27,681 nt of DNA from Daphnia carinata. Taxonomy: Eukaryota; Arthropoda; Branchiopoda; Diplostraca; Daphniidae. The notes under the pieces are model-generated. The model was not told where the DNA came from, did no database searches, and was given only the letters and a program-made list of their open reading frames with translations. Location: the NCBI RefSeq assembly GCF_022539665.2, contig NW_026712550.1, positions 1-27,681 of the forward strand. The letters run 5' to 3'. Numbering within the stretch: the first letter of the stretch is position 1; the number at the start of each line of letters is the position of its first letter. The position numbers were made by a program, and so were the translations under genes. Shown here one piece after another: positions 20,829-27,681 of this stretch.

Positions 20829-23624
20829 GTTTCCCTGATTCGGAGGCGGACCTGGAATGTTAGGCCTATTCTGGTTTTTTGCCTTTGGACAGTTGTTTGA
20901 TTTATGGCCAATTTCCCGACATGAATAGCATATTGGTGGCTGAGCTTGTTCCAAACTTTGCCGTTGATATTTGTAACAATTTGTCTGAGAATGACCCTTA
21001 TATCCACAAAAATTGCAAATCAGCTGTGGCTGTGTAGGCTTATGGTGGGAATCACCAGCTGGTTTTGAAAAAGGGGTTTTATGAGCTGTAGGCCTATCCG
21101 GGAATTTATTGAAAGGTTGTGCGCCATTGTTATTGTTATTCTGCTGCGGAGGTCTCCAATTCCTATCCTGTTTACTGTTACTAGTTTGGAACGAAACTTG
21201 CTTCTTCTTATACGGTGCGCTTGATACGTTTTTATCAAATTGCAATTGCCTTACCGCTTGCGTTAGCTCAAGAAGTGCGCTCTTAATTTCCTCCTTTTCA
21301 GTTTTTGGGTCATCGACTTGTTTGCTTCCCTGTCTGATATTTGCTACGGCATTTTTGACGAATTCTTTTTGCTCCAATATTATTTCCTTTAGTTCTTTTA
21401 ATTCTGCGTCTTTGGTGTCAGGAGGCTCAGTCACTGCCCTAATAAAATCATGTTTTTCCCTATCCGTTTCCATGGCCTCCAGTCGCAATGCATACATTCG
21501 TGTTGCCGAAATAAGATCATTAAAATTCTTAAATTCTTTATATTTAACTTTCGATTGTAATTTGGAATCCAACCCCTCTATAAATTTTTGCATAAGAATT
21601 ATAGCAAAAGATGCTTCTGAATAGCCTACAGGATATGCGCGTTTGAAAATTTCCTGCAAACGATGAGCATATTCTATAATTTTTTCCCCTGGCTTACGCT
21701 TAGCTTTTTTAAACTTCTTTTGATAAAAATCAGCATTTTCGTCACCATGAAAATGATCAAGAAGAGATTCTTTAATTAAAGCATAGTTGTGAGGATGACC
21801 CTTCAAAGTTGCCTGAATAATCGAGAAAGCTTTATCAGCCAATTTTGCCCTTAACATCTGAATAATTTTCCCCTCAGACCAACCTGATCCTTCTACTATA
21901 CTTTCAAAAGATTCTAACCAGGAGTCAAAACGCACAAGGGGATTTCCAGAAAAAGAAGGAAGTAGCTGTAAACGGGAAAAAGTGTGTTGATTATTTTGGA
22001 AATCGTTCAAATCATCGACTGTGGCCGCTCTTGATGGAGAACAAGATTCCGCCATGTTTGGATTAAATTTTAAAAAATTCAAAGTTCTTCCCTGTGAATT
22101 CTGAGGGTGTTCTGAAATGTTGTTCGTAATTGCCTTAAATTCCCCTGCGTTGTATCCGATTGGCTGGGTGGGCGGGCTCGAGGACAGGGTAGAGGGTACG
22201 TAGGACAGTGTAGGGTTTGTGACTGATTGAAATGATAGTTTCTTCTGCGCGACCGTTTCCTCTTTGGAATGCTTCCCGACAGCGGCGATGTTTGTTGGAT
22301 TGGCGTGCTTTGTTGCTGCGTTGGTATCGTTTGTATGAACGTCAGCGATTGTCTCAATTTTTGTTCCGTTTGCGTGATTATTGGCTTGATGTCGCTCGCC
22401 TGCTGTGCGAAGAACGGGTTGTTGGCTTCCGGAAAATTGTTCAGTTTGTCCAAAAGGAATATGATTTCCGGCTGTAGTACCTCCAAATTGTTGATGAGTT
22501 GTAGTTTCTTTAGGTATGCCGCTAGGTTGGCTACTTCCTTCAGGAACGTTCGTTGGGACGCCAGCAAGATCTCTTCCAGATGAAGAGATGTGTCGCTCAC
22601 TTTGGTGATGATTTCCACGTATCTCCCGTCCTCGTCTCTGTCGGTGATGTCCCGTCTTGGAACGAAGCCGAATAGTTCTCGCTTTGTTGTTGGTGTGACC
22701 ACTTGAAGGTCTATTATGTTGTAAATTTGTCCGTGTAGGCAAGTCAGAACCTGTCTCGCGTGTCGTGTGAAAATTTCCTTGAGCTCCGTCACAATTTCCT
22801 CCGTCTGCTTCTTCGTCTTCTTCGTGATCGGTACACTGGCTTTCACCTCCAGAATGGATGTCAGATACTTCAGAAGTGTCTTCGGTTGTTTCCAATCCGT
22901 TAGTGTTAATTTTTCGGCGTCGTAATTCCTCTGAATGTCGCGCATCAACGCGACAAGATGATCCCAGATTTTCGGGTCGCTCGATTGGAAGTCCTTCTCC
23001 CTCTCCTTGAGGCTCTTGATGGCTAGCAGTAGGAACGGTAGCTGGCTGTTCGGTAGTTGGAAGATGCTGTCCCCTTTCTTCTTGATCTCTTGGAACAGGT
23101 GCTGGAGGTTGACGTTGAGCTGGTCTTCCATTGGTTGTCTTCTTTTTTGCAAACAAACCCGAGACTTGTTCAAAAAAAGCGTTTGTTGGGGAAGTGTTTG
23201 TGGAAACGGTTTTCTTGGGTGAAAGACGGTTTACTAGTTGGGCTATGAAGGAAGGAGAATTTCTTACGGTCGAGGTATCAGCTTTACTTTGGGCTCGTGG
23301 TTTGCGAACGTTTGAAAGGTCTACTGGCTTTACCAACTCATACGCAGAGTTCGATCTTAACTTTCTTAGCTGGGGATTATTTGGAATTGCACTAGGCTTC
23401 AAAACAGGAGAAGCAGATTTCCTGATAGTTTCTGTTGCTTTTCTCGAAGTTTTATTACCCGTAAACTTATCAGATCCAGCAAGATTTGAAGTGGAAGTTT
23501 TATCAAAATTAAGGGTTCTGGCTACACCTTCATCAATTTGAATAACTGGCTCAATAGGACTTTTAATAGTGGATACAGGTGTGCGAGAAAGTTTATGCTT
23601 ACTAGAAAAAATATTATCCGTCAT
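20823..23624 (-). CDS. gag: Gag with a ~520-residue N-terminal extension (933 aa)
   Basis: ATG at 23624 lies only 34 nt inside the 5' LTR. Residues 1-160 are basic and Ser/Thr-rich. Residues about 164-515 are low-complexity and hydrophilic (Gln, His, Thr, Asn, Arg) and lie in a second frame over a long ORF (22079-23131). A normal gypsy-type Gag starts near Met 524 (ATG 22055, strong context AAACATGG), with a capsid region (LLPSFSGNPLVRFDSWLESF, later RFDSW and FIEGL) and two CCHC zinc knuckles at 20976-21017 (CNFCGYKGHSQTNC) and 20889-20930 (CYSCREIGHKSNNC). The frame ends with TAG at 20823-20825, six bases past a slippery site. It forms the particle shell and binds RNA. Two translation products, long from 23624 or short from 22055, are both possible. 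Confidence 0.82.
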   Translation of the reverse strand: MTDNIFSSKHKLSRTPVSTIKSPIEPVIQIDEGVARTLNFDKTSTSNLAGSDKFTGNKTSRKATETIRKSASPVLKPSAIPNNPQLRKLRSNSAYELVKPVDLSNVRKPRAQSKADTSTVRNSPSFIAQLVNRLSPKKTVSTNTSPTNAFFEQVSGLFAKKKTTNGRPAQRQPPAPVPRDQEERGQHLPTTEQPATVPTASHQEPQGEGEGLPIERPENLGSSCRVDARHSEELRRRKINTNGLETTEDTSEVSDIHSGGESQCTDHEEDEEADGGNCDGAQGNFHTTRETGSDLPTRTNLQHNRPSSGHTNNKARTIRLRSKTGHHRQRRGREIRGNHHQSERHISSSGRDLAGVPTNVPEGSSQPSGIPKETTTHQQFGGTTAGNHIPFGQTEQFSGSQQPVLRTAGERHQANNHANGTKIETIADVHTNDTNAATKHANPTNIAAVGKHSKEETVAQKKLSFQSVTNPTLSYVPSTLSSSPPTQPIGYNAGEFKAITNNISEHPQNSQGRTLNFLKFNPNMAESCSPSRAATVDDLNDFQNNQHTFSRLQLLPSFSGNPLVRFDSWLESFESIVEGSGWSEGKIIQMLRAKLADKAFSIIQATLKGHPHNYALIKESLLDHFHGDENADFYQKKFKKAKRKPGEKIIEYAHRLQEIFKRAYPVGYSEASFAIILMQKFIEGLDSKLQSKVKYKEFKNFNDLISATRMYALRLEAMETDREKHDFIRAVTEPPDTKDAELKELKEIILEQKEFVKNAVANIRQGSKQVDDPKTEKEEIKSALLELTQAVRQLQFDKNVSSAPYKKKQVSFQTSNSKQDRNWRPPQQNNNNNGAQPFNKFPDRPTAHKTPFSKPAGDSHHKPTQPQLICNFCGYKGHSQTNCYKYQRQSLEQAQPPICYSCREIGHKSNNCPKAKNQNRPNIPGPPPNQGNQ
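20829..20835 (-). promoter_or_regulatory. -1 ribosomal frameshift site GGGAAAC (gag to pol)
   Basis: On the minus strand the heptamer reads G GGA AAC in the gag frame, the canonical X XXY YYZ form, followed by CAA TAG. The pol frame is open from here in -1. I did not identify a downstream stem or pseudoknot by eye. Confidence 0.82.
22079..23131 (-). CDS. Overlapping ORF in the +1 frame of gag (350 aa, unknown function)
   Basis: ATG at 23131 (MEDQLNVNLQ), TGA at 22079-22081. It lies wholly inside gag, in the +1 frame, for 1053 nt without a stop. Its composition looks more like a folded protein than the gag frame does: regular heptad-like hydrophobics (FQEIKKKGDSIFQL, LPFLLLAIKSL, VANLAAYLKKLQLINNLEVL), aromatic and Cys residues spread through, then a Gln/Thr/Pro-rich basic tail (PKRKRSRRR). 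It stops 23 nt before the strong ATG of the standard-length Gag (22055), an arrangement that would suit reinitiation. I recognise no family. Alternatives are that it is the original N-terminal protein of the element and the long gag frame is accidental, or the reverse. Confidence 0.62.
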   Translation of the reverse strand: MEDQLNVNLQHLFQEIKKKGDSIFQLPNSQLPFLLLAIKSLKEREKDFQSSDPKIWDHLVALMRDIQRNYDAEKLTLTDWKQPKTLLKYLTSILEVKASVPITKKTKKQTEEIVTELKEIFTRHARQVLTCLHGQIYNIIDLQVVTPTTKRELFGFVPRRDITDRDEDGRYVEIITKVSDTSLHLEEILLASQRTFLKEVANLAAYLKKLQLINNLEVLQPEIIFLLDKLNNFPEANNPFFAQQASDIKPIITQTEQKLRQSLTFIQTIPTQQQSTPIQQTSPLSGSIPKRKRSRRRNYHFNQSQTLHCPTYPLPCPRARPPSQSDTTQGNLRQLRTTFQNTLRIHREEL

Positions 23625-23644
23625 TGTGGGTGAGTTCGATAGAT

Positions 23645-23655
23645 CGCTGCCACCA
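23645..23655 (-). other. Primer-binding site, complementary to tRNA-Leu
   Basis: Three bases after the 5' LTR the minus strand reads TGGTGGCAGCG, the complement of a CCA-tailed tRNA ending CGCTGCCA. That is the 3' end of metazoan tRNA-Leu(AAG) as I know it. The match ends after 11 bases. Confidence 0.65.
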
Positions 23656-23658
23656 TTA

Positions 23659-24464
23659 TGTAAAGCATTCTTTTAGTGATTGAAAAGAATGACTTTACGT
23701 TATTAAAGACAAATTGTAATAAGAAAAATGAACTCGGGAAGGCGTTACCACAATGCCGAATATATTTTATTCTAATAGGCCAAAGATAATAAAAGCATTA
23801 CACAGATATAAGATATAAATGGGAAACGGAAATACAAAATGGAGTCAGGCGAATTTAGTCTTACCGTCACCGCTGTGGCGAAGATGGAATAAAGATGTCA
23901 AACGTTGAAAGAGAAAAGATAAGGAAAAACGGGACTTGTCGGTCGCACAAGAAGCGATGAAGACACTCACAATAATTATTGAATAAGAACAAATTAAACT
24001 CACTATATTTGAAGAAAATAATAGCACTTGGAGCACTAAGAATGAGAGCTGGAACTAGAACTGGAACTAGAACAAGAGAGAGCTGAAGAACTGTGGAACT
24101 AACTTTTGGGAACAAAAAGGGTATCCTTTTATACGTTTTACATGTTTGAGGGAAACATAGCATTTCCGACAGATGAGCTCCGGATATAAGTTATTGAATA
24201 TCTCACGCAGCAACATTTCTTATTCATGGAAATGTATGGCGCGATGTTCTACGCATTAAGCTCATCCAATCAGCAATAAGCAGGATGTAAAGTATAATAT
24301 AAAAATAGAATTCAAGGAAATGTCAATGACACTTGAATTACTATATTTATAATGTATACTTTAAATATAATGCATAACAAACATAATATATAATTTTAAT
24401 ATAAAGAAAACAAACAATGAAGATAAAATATAATCAAAAGTTGTATTTTGGTGACTTCGTTACA
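23659..24464 (-). repeat. 5' LTR of the retrotransposon (806 bp, full length)
   Basis: On the minus strand it starts TGTAACGAAG and ends CTTTACA. A TATA box (TATAAAAG) lies at 24133-24126, so transcription should start near 24100. AATAAA lies at 23771-23766. It has about 307 bp (23812-24118) absent from the 3' LTR. Small minus-strand open stretches within it are not considered genes. Confidence 0.92.
24126..24133 (-). promoter_or_regulatory. TATA box of the retrotransposon promoter
   Basis: TATAAAAG on the minus strand, about 331 bp into the 5' LTR, followed about 25-30 bp on by purine/pyrimidine sequence that could hold the initiator. Confidence 0.6.
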
Positions 24465-24600
24465 TTATCGATCACAAATAGCTTTTTAACTCGAAGCCAA
24501 GTCGATTTGCTTGGGATCTGTTGTTTTATATATTTTTTTCTACACTTTTTGGTCCTCTTTCCTCCCATACTACGACTCGCTTCCTGCTTTTAGATTCCAT
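24465..24600 (-). pseudogene. KDZ transposase gene, exon 1 (5' part), cut by the retrotransposon
   Basis: ATG at 24600 opens a basic N-terminus (MESKSRKRVVVWEERGPK). This frame hits TAA after 24 codons. The neighbouring frame is open from the A-run near 24547-24551 to the LTR junction (KKYIKQQIPSKSTWLRV) and, after removal of the retrotransposon and one TTAT, continues at 6728-6691 to a GT donor in phase with exon 2. A one-base loss in the A-run explains the break. The start codon is plausible but unproven. Confidence 0.6.
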
Positions 24601-25275
24601 TTTGAAAATTACACGATTTCTTCTCTTGGGTTTCACTGCTACGAAATTAAAAATGTCACTTAAATGTCCAAATGTCAAAACAAATCACTGAAGCGTAAGC
24701 AGACGAAATTCGTAAAATGTCAAAGCCGACATACAGGCAATTGCGCTCAACAGGAATAAGGGCATCAGTTAGAAGAGACTTGGCTGTCAAAAAACATAGC
24801 TCATTGGTTGGGACCACCTAAACCAACTGTCTTTTTGGCTCAATGCAAGAGCCAAACAGTTGGCATAGGTGACGCTCAATGAGACCAAACAGTTGGACCA
24901 ATTAGCAGAGCTCTTTTTTCAATTTGTTTTTGAATGTTGTTATTTTGTGTTTTATTTCGTCTGCTGGGTGGCTGACATATATCGTCTGCCACAATGTCTG
25001 TGTTTGTATTTACAACGTTGATGAAAGAAATTAAATTTTAAAAATTAAATTACCGACATTTGTGTTTTCAGGCCTACCATCACCCGCCCTTTACTATTGT
25101 CACTATTCACTTGTTTTTTCTTCGTGCCTCAATAAGGATTCTTGGGAGGGCGCATAAGTACCTCTTAATACACAGATAACTAAGAAAATTTCATCATAAA
25201 AATAATTTAATAAACGTTAATTTCATAATAAAACACTGTTTGCCCTTGCGCAAAATATTGTTTTTTACCATATAT
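24601..25275. other. Upstream flank of the KDZ gene, no gene seen
   Basis: No coding region is recognised. It holds an inverted-repeat cluster at about 24798-24912 and AT-rich sequence up to the next plus-strand gene remnants. Confidence 0.55.
24798..24912. repeat. Compact inverted- and direct-repeat cluster
   Basis: CCAAACAGTTGG occurs at 24852-24863 and 24885-24896. An imperfect inverse copy (CCAACTGTCTTTTTGGCTC) is at 24823-24841, giving a hairpin with GAGCCAAACAGTTGG (24849-24863). The outer edges, AGCTCATTGGT (24799-24809) and ACCAATTAGCAGAGCT (24897-24912), are imperfect inverted copies. It could be a small MITE or a KDZ terminal region. Confidence 0.6.
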
Positions 25276-25570
25276 ATGGCAACGGTTACTACAAGCAGAC
25301 GACTGTTGCAAGCTCGAAGTGTCAACATCCTACAATTCTATGAATCGTTGAAGTTGCTTATTGTAAGCGGTGTTTGTTTGACAGGTAAGTGGCTAGTTTC
25401 AGTAAAATTAAAAAATTTTTATTTCCTAGGTTTGGCAGTTTTGGTACATTTCAAATTCATGTTGGCATTAGCACCACAGAAGAAAAAAAAATTTACTTGG
25501 AAGGAAAGGTATTTAAAGTATAGACATAATTTTATTAGTTGCATTTGGAAATTTGACACAGATTACTAAT
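25276..25570 (+). pseudogene. Possible N-terminal exons of a mitochondrial-type protein
   Basis: ATG at 25276 begins MATVTTSRRLLQARSVN, which looks like a mitochondrial presequence. GT donors follow near 25360 and 25385, and an acceptor (TTTCCTAG) near 25431, with a Lys-rich stretch after it (APQKKKKFTWKE). It precedes AIF-like exons, so it may be their N-terminus, but I see no clear similarity here. Confidence 0.3.
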
Positions 25571-26053
25571 CCGAAATGTTTCTTAGGTGGTTACTTTCAA
25601 GGAGAATCATGAAACTAGAGATGATTTTGCATGAACCATTTTGGGAACCTACTTGTTAGCTGCCTTATAACTATCATCCTTCTGGTAATCTAGATGTTCA
25701 CAGTTTTTTGTTCGTGAAATTTATGTAATCATTTTTCTTATCGTTCAGATGAAATAACAGCATTACAGCTGTTAGTTACGTCAAGACATTAATCTCAAGA
25801 TGCAAGTACTGAGCTTTAACGGATTTCAATTTACATAAGCAAGACAACCAATTCTGTTGTTGATGAGAAAACCAACTACACACCCAGCTATGAATGGTAA
25901 AATATGTGTAATTGAATCTAAATTAATTTTATTTTTATGGTTTAAAGGCTTTTCGTTCTTCCGTTCACGTTCAAGGCTACAACTCATTGAATCGGACTTT
26001 TATAAGCATGCCATAAAATATCTCGCCATTTTTAATTGAATCATTTGTTCTAG

Positions 26054-26800
26054 GTCTTAGTCATTGGTGAAGAAAACCACTTGCCTTACATGAGGCCATC
26101 ACTATCGCGTAAGAATTGTGGTTCAGTGACGATCCCGAAGTGTCAAACAAACTGAAGTTTAAGCAGTGGAACGGAAAAAAGTGAAGGTGATTGTCTAAAG
26201 TTATAATTTTGTGTTGCGTTATTTTAATGAATGTGACCTATTTTTGGGTCCAGTTTGTTCTTCGATCAGGATGAATTCTACTGCAGTCCAGTGGAATTAG
26301 TTGCCAAAGAACATGGTGGTGTTTCAGTTGTGCGAGGACATCATGTAGTTAAACTGGACATTGCTGGTCGCAAAGCTGAGTTAGATGACGGCCTTACCAT
26401 CACCTACACAAGCGCCTTATTGCACAGGTGAATTTCTTTCGTATTTATCTAAAATTTAAAGTATGATAATTATAACTTTTTGGAATGTTGAAAAACTTTT
26501 ATAATCTTCCTACTAGATAGTATCTGAGAGCCATTGTTTAATTATCATTTCAGTTAGACGCATTTTCAACTATTAACTACCTTAATTTATTATCGTCTTA
26601 GGTGGCAAACCCTAACATCCAGCAGGAATAAAGATGGTAAAAACCCGGATTCGTTCCATGTTGTTCATTCTTGTTGCATGCTATATTATATGTTATTGTT
26701 CGTTTTTCTTGTTCGTAATTTTCATTCATCAAACCTGAGTTTTTTTTTCTTTCTTAGTTTTGGAAGCAGTTGAAAGGCCCGCAAAGTAAAACAACAGAGT
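26054..26800 (+). pseudogene. AIFM1-like (apoptosis-inducing factor) exon remnants
   Basis: Exon 26054-26186 encodes VLVIGEENHLPYMRPSLS and then, in another frame, ELWFSDDPEV and KFKQWNGKK. Exon 26254-26427 encodes EFYCSPVELV, GGVSVVRGHHVVKLDI and LDDGLTITY. Exon 26602 onward starts with a TGGKP-like motif only if one base is added at the junction. These blocks follow the order of the FAD-binding part of AIFM1-type flavoprotein oxidoreductases (mitochondrial intermembrane space). Introns are GT-AG, 67 bp and about 174 bp. One-base frame breaks near 26110 and 26425 and a stop in the fragment at 26760-26800 indicate decay or assembly error. The N-terminal GxGxxA region and the remaining C-terminal half are missing. 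Confidence 0.65.
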
Positions 26801-26962
26801 TGTTCGACTTTTTCCATCAGCAACAGCAGCCTGAGCAACGGCCGCATAGCAGTGTGAAAAAAAAGTGAAAAAAATTCAAGTCAGTTGCCATTTTTTTTAT
26901 ACTATTTGCAATACTTTGTGTTAACGTCGTAAGACTTTAAATTACCAAATTTATCTTTGCAG

Positions 26963-27681
26963 ATCTCGGACGCAGTGCAGTTGTTCGCCGATTATTCGAA
27001 GAGCATGCGAAACTATTTATACGATGTCGATGGCAATATTCTGCTTGATGTTTACACTCAAACCTCTTCAGTTCCATTAGGTTACAACCACCCTGAATTC
27101 AAGATAAAAAGAAAACATCAGAACGTAATTGAATTGATTATTTACTGTTGGGCAACATCAAAATTTTAATTTATATTTCTCAAAGATTCATAAACCGACC
27201 TCCCTCGGTGTATTTCCTGGTGAAAATTATCCTAAGCGAGTCCAGAATTCTCTGTTACGTACGTTCCCCAAAGGCCATACAGAGGTAAGTTGTAGCTCCT
27301 GTAATTGTTCTGACCTATTGCAAATAATAAAAAATATATTTAAAGGTAACGACGATGGCGTGTGGATCGTGCTCAAACGAAAATGCGTACAAGGCAATTT
27401 TCGTTTGGTATCGCCGGAAACAGAGGGGAGATAAGTCATCTACCCCAGAGGAGAAGACGAGTTGCGTAATGAACCAATTGCCTGGTGTTTCTGACCTGAC
27501 TCTTATGTCTTTCAAAGGTATTTAGAAACACGTTACAATGTTGAATCAATATTTAATTAAAGCCTTTGCTCTGTTACAAAAGGCGCTTTCCACGTGAAAC
27601 CTGTTGGTGCATTTAAGCTCTGGCTCATACCAATGATCGCATAAACTGGACATTCCTACAAAGGACTGGCCAATTGGAACA
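26963..27681 (+). pseudogene. 4-aminobutyrate aminotransferase-like gene, partial at window end
   Basis: Exons: 26963-about 27105 (DAVQLFADYSKSMRNYLYDV, then LLDVYT and SSVPLGYNHPEF), 27186-27284 (FINRPPSLGVFPGENYPKRV), 27346-27517 (TTMACGSCSNENAYKAIFVW, MNQLPGVSDL, LMSFKG) and 27583 onward (GAFH, then in shifted frames HTNDRI and LDIPTKDWPIGT). This is the N-terminal half of the PLP-dependent mitochondrial GABA transaminase, which converts GABA and 2-oxoglutarate to succinic semialdehyde and glutamate. The PLP lysine lies beyond the window. The first exon has no GT donor where expected (CAAG|ATAAAA) and the last exon needs at least two frame corrections, so this copy looks decayed. The mitochondrial leader exon is not recognised. 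It could be a live gene with sequence errors. Confidence 0.72.

Larger units (their letters stand above)
6733..24464 (-). mobile_element. Ty3/gypsy-type LTR retrotransposon with env and accessory ORFs, nested by other elements
   Basis: Flanked by TTAT duplications and by LTRs with TG...CA ends (6733-7228 and 23659-24464). In element orientation (minus): 5' LTR, PBS, gag with overlapping ORF, -1 frameshift site, pol in the order PR-RT-RH-IN (diagnostic of the Ty3/gypsy order), two accessory ORFs, env, PPT, 3' LTR. Its length of 17.7 kb is explained by a 4.6-kb nested insertion (10980-15591), leaving about 13.1 kb of own sequence. That is still long for the family because of the accessory and non-coding regions. 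Apart from the 310-bp deletion the LTRs differ at very few bases (e.g. 7080 region versus 24315 region), suggesting a fairly recent insertion. Pol is broken twice, so this copy is probably not autonomous. Confidence 0.92.

Noticed and set aside
21109-21624. 171-codon plus-strand open stretch opposite gag
   Set aside because: Antisense of the well-supported capsid/nucleocapsid coding region.
23845-24163. Minus-strand open stretches inside the 5' LTR
   Set aside because: They lie in R/U5 of the LTR, use non-ATG or weak starts and lack any motif.

Overview
The window looks like a transposon-dense stretch of an arthropod nuclear genome. A branchiopod crustacean such as Daphnia is my inference, from about 35-40% GC by eye, many introns of 50-75 bp, and the element types present. 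No bacterial-style operons, rRNA or tRNA genes were recognised.

Layout. (1) Bases 1-6732 and 24465-24600 are the remains of a KDZ-type (Kyakuja-Dileera-Zisupton) DNA transposon: a 13-exon minus-strand transposase gene, an intact four-exon minus-strand companion gene of 291 aa (1348-2409), and an inverted, scrambled second copy of the transposase 5' half at 1-975. (2) Bases 6733-24464 are a minus-strand Ty3/gypsy-type, env-bearing LTR retrotransposon inserted into exon 1 of the KDZ gene with a TTAT target duplication. In its own direction it carries LTR, a PBS complementary to tRNA-Leu, gag with a second long ORF in another frame, a -1 frameshift site, pol (PR-RT-RH-IN), two related accessory ORFs, a spliced envelope glycoprotein of mononegavirus/chuvirus-like appearance, PPT and LTR. 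(3) Inside it, between the accessory ORFs, sits a plus-oriented non-coding short LTR element (10980-15591, 390-bp LTRs, ATAT target duplication). (4) Inside the left LTR of that element sits a 3.0-kb terminal-inverted-repeat DNA transposon (11325-14345, AT duplication) with a decayed plus-strand gene of about 11 exons. This is a four-level nest whose order can be read from the junctions.

Right of the nest (24601-27681) is the KDZ upstream flank with a cluster of inverted repeats. After it come plus-strand decayed exons resembling apoptosis-inducing factor (AIFM1), then exons resembling 4-aminobutyrate aminotransferase, truncated by the window end. Both carry single-base frame breaks.

How things work together: the retroelement would make Gag and Gag-Pol from full-length RNA and Env from a spliced RNA. 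As seen here, pol is broken twice and the 3' LTR lacks 310 bp, so this copy is probably not autonomous, although gag, the overlapping ORF and env are open. The most unusual signals are the roughly 1-kb dual-frame region in gag, the pair of homologous accessory ORFs, and the intact companion gene beside a dead KDZ transposase. Several breaks are one- or two-base indels, so assembly error must be kept in mind.
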